DNA from: Streptomyces puniciscabiei | Lineage (GTDB): Bacteria; Actinomycetota; Actinomycetes; Streptomycetales; Streptomycetaceae | Length of the DNA: 64,000 nt | Assembly (NCBI RefSeq): GCF_006715785.1 | Contig: NZ_VFNX01000001.1 | Coordinates: 4,196,001-4,260,000, forward strand | Direction: 5' to 3' | Shown: one piece after another, positions 60,309 through 64,000 of the stretch | How the letters are laid out: the number at the start of each line of letters is the position of its first letter | How positions within the stretch are numbered: position 1 is the stretch's first letter | Position numbers and translations under genes: made by a program | The notes under the pieces: generated by a model | Told to the model about the DNA's origin: nothing | The model's input: the letters and a program-made list of their open reading frames with translations, nothing else | Database searches by the model: none

Positions 60309-60400
60309 GAGGTCCGGTGCGGGGCTGTTGGATCTCTGTTCGTACGACGTCCATGCTGTGTCCTGCGTCTCGTTGCCCGGACCCACGAGTTTCGGACGCC

Positions 60401-61981
60401 ATGGACATTCCTCGTATGGGAGTACCGGAGAAGCTGGCCGCGCGCATGAGCATGGCCGAGCAGCACGAGTACCTGCGCGCCAGATTCTCCCGGCGCACCA
60501 TGATCAGAGGCGGCGCCGTCACGCTCGGCGCCGTCGCGGGTGGCGCGTTCGTGCCGGGCGCCACCGCCCAGGCGGCGGTGCCGACGCAGGCCACCGCCCC
60601 CGCCGCCGAGACGGTCGACGGCGCCCTCGTCGCCCCCTTCGGCCGCCACCTCGCCTACGGCAACGACCCGCGCACCGAGATGACGGTCTCCTGGCAGGTC
60701 CCGGTCGCAGTGAAGAAGCCGTTCATCCGCATCGGCGCCCACCCCTGGGACCTCTCCCGCAAGATCGAGGCCGAGGTCCGCAGCCTCTACACCCCGGCCG
60801 GCGTCGGCGCGAGCGGCGACCACACGCAGTACTACCTGCACGCCAGGCTCACCCACCTGCGCCCCGGGCGGACCTACTACTACGGCGTCGGCCACGAGGG
60901 CTTCGACCCGGCCGAGCGGCACCTGCTCGGCACCCTGGGCACCTTCACCACCGCCCCCGCCCACAAGGCGCCGTTCACCTTCACCGCCTTCGGTGACGAG
61001 GGTGTGGGCTACCACGGCCTGGCCAACAACGCCCTGATCCTCGGCCAGAACCCGGCCTTCCACCTGCACGCCGGCGACATCGCGTACGGCGACCCGGCCG
61101 GCCAGGGCAAGACCACCGACACGGGCTTCGACTCGCGCACCTGGGACCAGTTCCTCTACCAGACCGAGTCGGTCGCCAAGCAGGTCCCGTGGATGGTCAG
61201 TTACGGCAACCACGACATGGAGGCCTGGTACTCGCCCAACGGCTACGGCGGCGAGGAGGCCCGCTGGACCCTCCCGGACAACGGCCCGGACGCGAAGAAC
61301 CTGCCGGGTGTGTACTCCTTCGTGTACGGCAACACCGCGGTCATCTCGCTGGACCCCAACGACGTCTCCTTCGAGATCCCGGCGAACCTGGGCATATCCG
61401 GAGGAACGCAGACCAAATGGTTCGAGGCCCAGCTGAAGACGTTCCGGGACCGTGACGACATCGACTTCGTCATCGTGTTCTTCCACCACTGCGCGTACTG
61501 CACGTCCACGGCGCACGCCTCGGAGGGGGGCGTGCGCCAGGAGTGGGTGCCGCTGTTCGAGAAGTACCAGGTGGACCTGGTCATCAACGGCCACAACCAC
61601 CAGTACGAGCGTACCGACGTGATCAAGGGCAACCAGGTCACCAAGAAGCTCCCGATCGGCGGCACCGCCTACCCCGAGACGGAGGGCGTGGTCTACGTCA
61701 CCGCCGGCGCGGCGGGCCGCAGCCTGTACGCGTTCAGCGCCCCGGACTCCTACGAGGGCCACGAGCACGAGGTGGACTCCGTCGCCTCCTTCGTCAACAC
61801 CAAGGACGGCAAGGTCAACGAGACCGTCACCTGGTCCCGGGTGCGCTACCTCAACTACTCCTTCCTGCGTGTGGACGTGTGCCCCGCGCCGAAGGGCCGC
61901 CAGACCACGCTGAAGGTGTCGGGCATCGCCGAGAGCGGCGACCGCATCGACCACTTCACGGTGTCCCGCACGGCCAAGTGA
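60401..61981 (+). CDS. Tat-secreted purple-acid-phosphatase-like metallophosphoesterase
   Basis: 526 aa. A twin-arginine signal (RFSRRTMIRGGAVTLGAVAGGAF) sits after an unusually long polar N-terminal stretch of 32 residues, so a start at ATG 60449 is possible. A fibronectin-III-like domain (about 80-190) precedes the calcineurin-type core with FTAFGDEGVG, HLHAGDIAYGD, VSYGNHDMEAW, VIVFFHHCAY and VINGHNHQYER, which together supply the two-metal site. It is presumably an extracellular phosphatase for organic phosphate. Divergent from the glmS unit. Confidence 0.88.
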   Translation: MDIPRMGVPEKLAARMSMAEQHEYLRARFSRRTMIRGGAVTLGAVAGGAFVPGATAQAAVPTQATAPAAETVDGALVAPFGRHLAYGNDPRTEMTVSWQVPVAVKKPFIRIGAHPWDLSRKIEAEVRSLYTPAGVGASGDHTQYYLHARLTHLRPGRTYYYGVGHEGFDPAERHLLGTLGTFTTAPAHKAPFTFTAFGDEGVGYHGLANNALILGQNPAFHLHAGDIAYGDPAGQGKTTDTGFDSRTWDQFLYQTESVAKQVPWMVSYGNHDMEAWYSPNGYGGEEARWTLPDNGPDAKNLPGVYSFVYGNTAVISLDPNDVSFEIPANLGISGGTQTKWFEAQLKTFRDRDDIDFVIVFFHHCAYCTSTAHASEGGVRQEWVPLFEKYQVDLVINGHNHQYERTDVIKGNQVTKKLPIGGTAYPETEGVVYVTAGAAGRSLYAFSAPDSYEGHEHEVDSVASFVNTKDGKVNETVTWSRVRYLNYSFLRVDVCPAPKGRQTTLKVSGIAESGDRIDHFTVSRTAK

Positions 61982-62020
61982 CACCCTGAGCCGGACGGCG
62001 GGCGGTCCTCGCACGCGCTC

Positions 62021-62896
62021 TCATATGCGCTTGAGGACCGCCTGCTTGGCCAGGGTGAACTCCTCGTCCGTCAGCACCCCGTCGCGGTGCAGCTCACCCA
62101 GCTCGCGCAGGCGCCGCAGCAGGGCGTCGTGCTCGCTCTCGGCGGGCTCCGGCTCCCCGGTGAGCCGCGAGGGCTCCTTCCGCACGCCCGCCCCCGCCGC
62201 AGGGTGCGGCAGCCGCGCCTGTACGGCGGCGGCCACCAGGGCCATCAGCGGGTCCTTCTTGAAGCCCCACAGCTCGACCGCGTTCGGGTCGTACTTGGCC
62301 GTCGCCGTCACCGGGGCACCGCGCACCAGGAAGCGCAGATACCCGTTCTCCAGTCCGGCCGCCGGCTGCCACTCCACACCGAGGACGTCCGCGAGCGGTA
62401 TGGTCCGGGTACCGACGTTCGCCTTGGCGTTCTCGGTCTTCCAGTTCCACTCCAGCCGCACCCGCTCCCCGTCGAAGGCCGCCGTGCCGTCCCCGGCCGA
62501 GGCGGACACCGGCAGCGGTGGTCCCGGCAGCAGGTACTCGGCGACCGGGTCCGGTGAAACCCCGTCCAGCAGGAGCGCGTTGCGCACCTCGTCCGCGAAG
62601 TACTCGGCGACGCCGTACCGGTCGGACTCCACCGTCAGCTGGTACGGGTCGTTCGGCTCGGCGAGCCGGCCGCCGGTGGCCTGCGTCAGCGGATCGGCGC
62701 CGTCGCGCAGCCGCAGCCTGAGCCGTCCCGACTTCCGCCCCTGCTCGAAGGAGACACCGGCCAACGCCCCCAGTGGTACGACGAGTTCGCCCAGCTCCCG
62801 GCGGAGCAGGCTCACGTTCTTGTCCCGTCCCGGGGTGAGCCGCAGGGCATCGCCGTCGAAGGCCCAGGTGCCGTCCTTCTGGATGATTTCCGCCAT
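62021..62896 (-). CDS. DUF4429 protein with C-terminal SHOCT
   Basis: 291 aa, soluble. Two DUF4429-type repeats are visible (residues about 3-120 and 128-225, each starting with a Trp/Phe-Asp-Gly motif: GTWAFDGDALRLTPGRDK and GTAAFDGERVRLEWNWKTE). The C-terminal 30 residues (LRRLRELGELHRDGVLTDEEFTLAKQAVLKRI) are a SHOCT helix pair, often an oligomerisation module. Such proteins occur near tellurite-resistance-type genes; no such genes lie here. Role unknown. Confidence 0.8.
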   Translation of the reverse strand: MAEIIQKDGTWAFDGDALRLTPGRDKNVSLLRRELGELVVPLGALAGVSFEQGRKSGRLRLRLRDGADPLTQATGGRLAEPNDPYQLTVESDRYGVAEYFADEVRNALLLDGVSPDPVAEYLLPGPPLPVSASAGDGTAAFDGERVRLEWNWKTENAKANVGTRTIPLADVLGVEWQPAAGLENGYLRFLVRGAPVTATAKYDPNAVELWGFKKDPLMALVAAAVQARLPHPAAGAGVRKEPSRLTGEPEPAESEHDALLRRLRELGELHRDGVLTDEEFTLAKQAVLKRI

Positions 62897-62926
62897 GGGG
62901 GGATTGTTTCACCGGATCTGCGGGAG

Positions 62927-62942
62927 AGTGGTCTCGACCACA
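62927..62942. promoter_or_regulatory. dre-like DasR site upstream of the GH20 gene
   Basis: AGTGGTCTCGACCACA matches 14 of 16 bases of the DasR responsive element and contains the palindrome GTGGTC-TC-GACCAC. It is 16 bp before the GTG start, where binding would block transcription or translation initiation. Confidence 0.7.
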
Positions 62943-62958
62943 TCTGAAGGGAGCGCAT

Positions 62959-64000
62959 GTGAGACGCAACCACAGCACGACTCCCCGGACGACCCGCATC
63001 CTCGGATCACTGCTGCTTCTGGCGGCCGCCGGGGGCTTCTCCCTCGGCGCGGCGCCCGCGGCACAGGCGGCCGCCCCGACACCGCTGGACCGGGTGGTCC
63101 CCGCGCCCGCCTCGGTCGAGCCCGGCGGTGCCCCGTACCGCATCACCTGGGCGACCGGCGTGCGCGTCGACGACTCCGCCGAGGTCCGCCGGATCGGCGC
63201 GTATCTCACCGGCATCCTGCGGCCCTCCACCGGCTACCGGCTGCCGCTCACCGACCACGGCACAGGGGGCATCCGGCTGCACCTGGCCCAGGGTGACTTC
63301 GGTGCCGAGGGCTACCGGCTGCACAGCGGCCCGGCCGGCGTCACCATCACCGCGAGCGCGCCCGCCGGCCTCTTCCACGGCGTCCAGACGCTGCGTCAGC
63401 TGCTCCCGGCCGCCGTCGAGAAGAAGACCGTGCAGAAGGGCCCCTGGCAGATCGCCGGCGGCACCGTGGAGGACCGCCCCCGCTACTCCTACCGGGGCGC
63501 CATGCTGGACGTCTCCCGGCACTTCTTCACCGTCGCCCAGGTCAAGCGCTACATCGACCAGCTCGCCCTCTACAAGATCAACGAACTGCATCTGCACCTC
63601 AGCGACGACCAGGGCTGGCGCATCGCCGTCGACTCCTGGCCGCGCCTCGCGGCCTACGGCGGCTCCACCGAGGTCGGCGGCGGCAAGGGCGGCTCCTACA
63701 CCAAGGACCAGTACCGGGACATCGTCTCCTACGCCGCCTCCCGCTATCTGGAGGTCGTGCCCGAGATCGACATGCCCGGCCACACCAACGCGGCCCTCGC
63801 CTCCTACGCCGACCTCAACTGCGACGGCGTGGCACCCCCGCTGTACACCGGCACCCAGGTCGGCTTCAGCTCGCTGTGCGTGCCGAAGGAGGTCACCTAC
63901 ACCTTCGCGGACGACGTGATCAGGGAGCTGGCCGCGCTCACCCCCGGCCGCTACCTCCACATCGGCGGCGACGAGGCCCACTCCACCAGCCACCCCGACT
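62959..64000 (+). CDS. Secreted GH20 beta-N-acetylhexosaminidase (3' end cut by window)
   Basis: At least 347 residues; the reading frame is open to the last base. GTG start with GAAGGGAG 5 nt upstream. A Sec signal peptide (ends AQAAAPT, about residue 37) is followed by the GH20 N-terminal beta domain and a barrel with YRGAMLDVSRHFFTV, LHLHLSDDQGWRI, VVPEIDMPGHTNAAL and HIGGDEAHSTSHPD, the catalytic Asp-Glu pair. It releases GlcNAc from chito-oligosaccharides. A dre-like site immediately upstream indicates DasR control, consistent with the GH18 chitinase and LPMO in this window. Confidence 0.93.
   Translation, partial: MRRNHSTTPRTTRILGSLLLLAAAGGFSLGAAPAAQAAAPTPLDRVVPAPASVEPGGAPYRITWATGVRVDDSAEVRRIGAYLTGILRPSTGYRLPLTDHGTGGIRLHLAQGDFGAEGYRLHSGPAGVTITASAPAGLFHGVQTLRQLLPAAVEKKTVQKGPWQIAGGTVEDRPRYSYRGAMLDVSRHFFTVAQVKRYIDQLALYKINELHLHLSDDQGWRIAVDSWPRLAAYGGSTEVGGGKGGSYTKDQYRDIVSYAASRYLEVVPEIDMPGHTNAALASYADLNCDGVAPPLYTGTQVGFSSLCVPKEVTYTFADDVIRELAALTPGRYLHIGGDEAHSTSHPD

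Noticed and set aside
58049..60400. Giant frame upstream of the metallophosphatase
   Set aside because: It is the antisense of glmS, open because of GC bias.
58163..60400. glmS ribozyme/riboswitch
   Set aside because: glmS here is preceded by another gene 12 bp upstream, and no ribozyme core was found; such ribozymes are typical of Firmicutes.

Overview
This window is high-GC actinobacterial chromosome, almost certainly Streptomyces. The evidence is strong third-position GC bias, GTG and TTG starts, a cslA-glxA-cslZ glucan locus with its LPMO, a cebR-cebEFG-bglC cellobiose locus with CebR boxes, an adpA gene carrying a TTA (bldA) codon next to orn, a BldD-type box in front of a PAS-GGDEF-EAL gene, and DasR-type dre sites. 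The gene order matches what I recall of the S. coelicolor core region around SCO2786-SCO2840. That is memory, not a search. I see no prophage, IS element or CRISPR array.

Layout. 1-3.5 kb: phosphonate-type ABC importer (two permeases, lipoprotein) and a HAD-IIA hydrolase. 3.6-4.9 kb: secreted protein and class F sortase. 5-10 kb: cslZ (GH6) converging on the overlapping pair cslA-glxA, which builds the hyphal-tip glucan. 10.2-15.5 kb: GntR regulator, tRNA-Lys, NlpC/P60 protein, a 630-bp repeat-rich gap, SPFH protein, the AA10 LPMO (lpmP) and a DUF3592 protein. 15.6-17.3 kb: acyl-CoA synthetase whose end runs into an antisense tRNA-Lys. 17.4-27.3 kb: IclR regulator, an Ehu-type amino-acid/ectoine ABC importer, DUF3830, amidase, D-2-hydroxyacid dehydrogenase, two Asp/Glu-racemase-like proteins and a flavin-dependent oxidoreductase, which together look like an uncharacterised catabolic module. 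27.2-31.1 kb: cdgA, a secreted metalloprotease, degenerate repeats and a third tRNA-Lys. 31.1-37.5 kb: two small proteins, then an overlapping operon of an Upf1-like SF1 helicase, an unknown 532-aa protein and a RecB/Cas4-type nuclease with a probable Fe-S cysteine set, then a PAP2 protein. 37.7-44.1 kb: histidine phosphatase, XRE/TPR-like regulator, spermidine-synthase-like protein and a two-component system. 44.2-52 kb: GH18 chitinase and the cebR-cebEFG-bglC locus. 52-58 kb: DoxX, ECF41 sigma factor, tRNA-His, orn, adpA, USP and a GPR1/FUN34/YaaH-like membrane protein. 58-64 kb: glmS operon, a Tat-exported metallophosphatase, a DUF4429/SHOCT protein and a GH20 hexosaminidase cut by the window end.

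Functionally the region joins extracellular polysaccharide work (glucan synthesis and remodelling, LPMO, chitinase, hexosaminidase, cellobiose uptake and cleavage) with the sensing circuits that tie nutrients to development (CebR, DasR sites, c-di-GMP turnover by CdgA, AdpA/bldA, Orn). The best candidates for something undescribed are the split Dna2-like nuclease-helicase operon at 32.5-36.7 kb and the 17.4-27.3 kb catabolic module.
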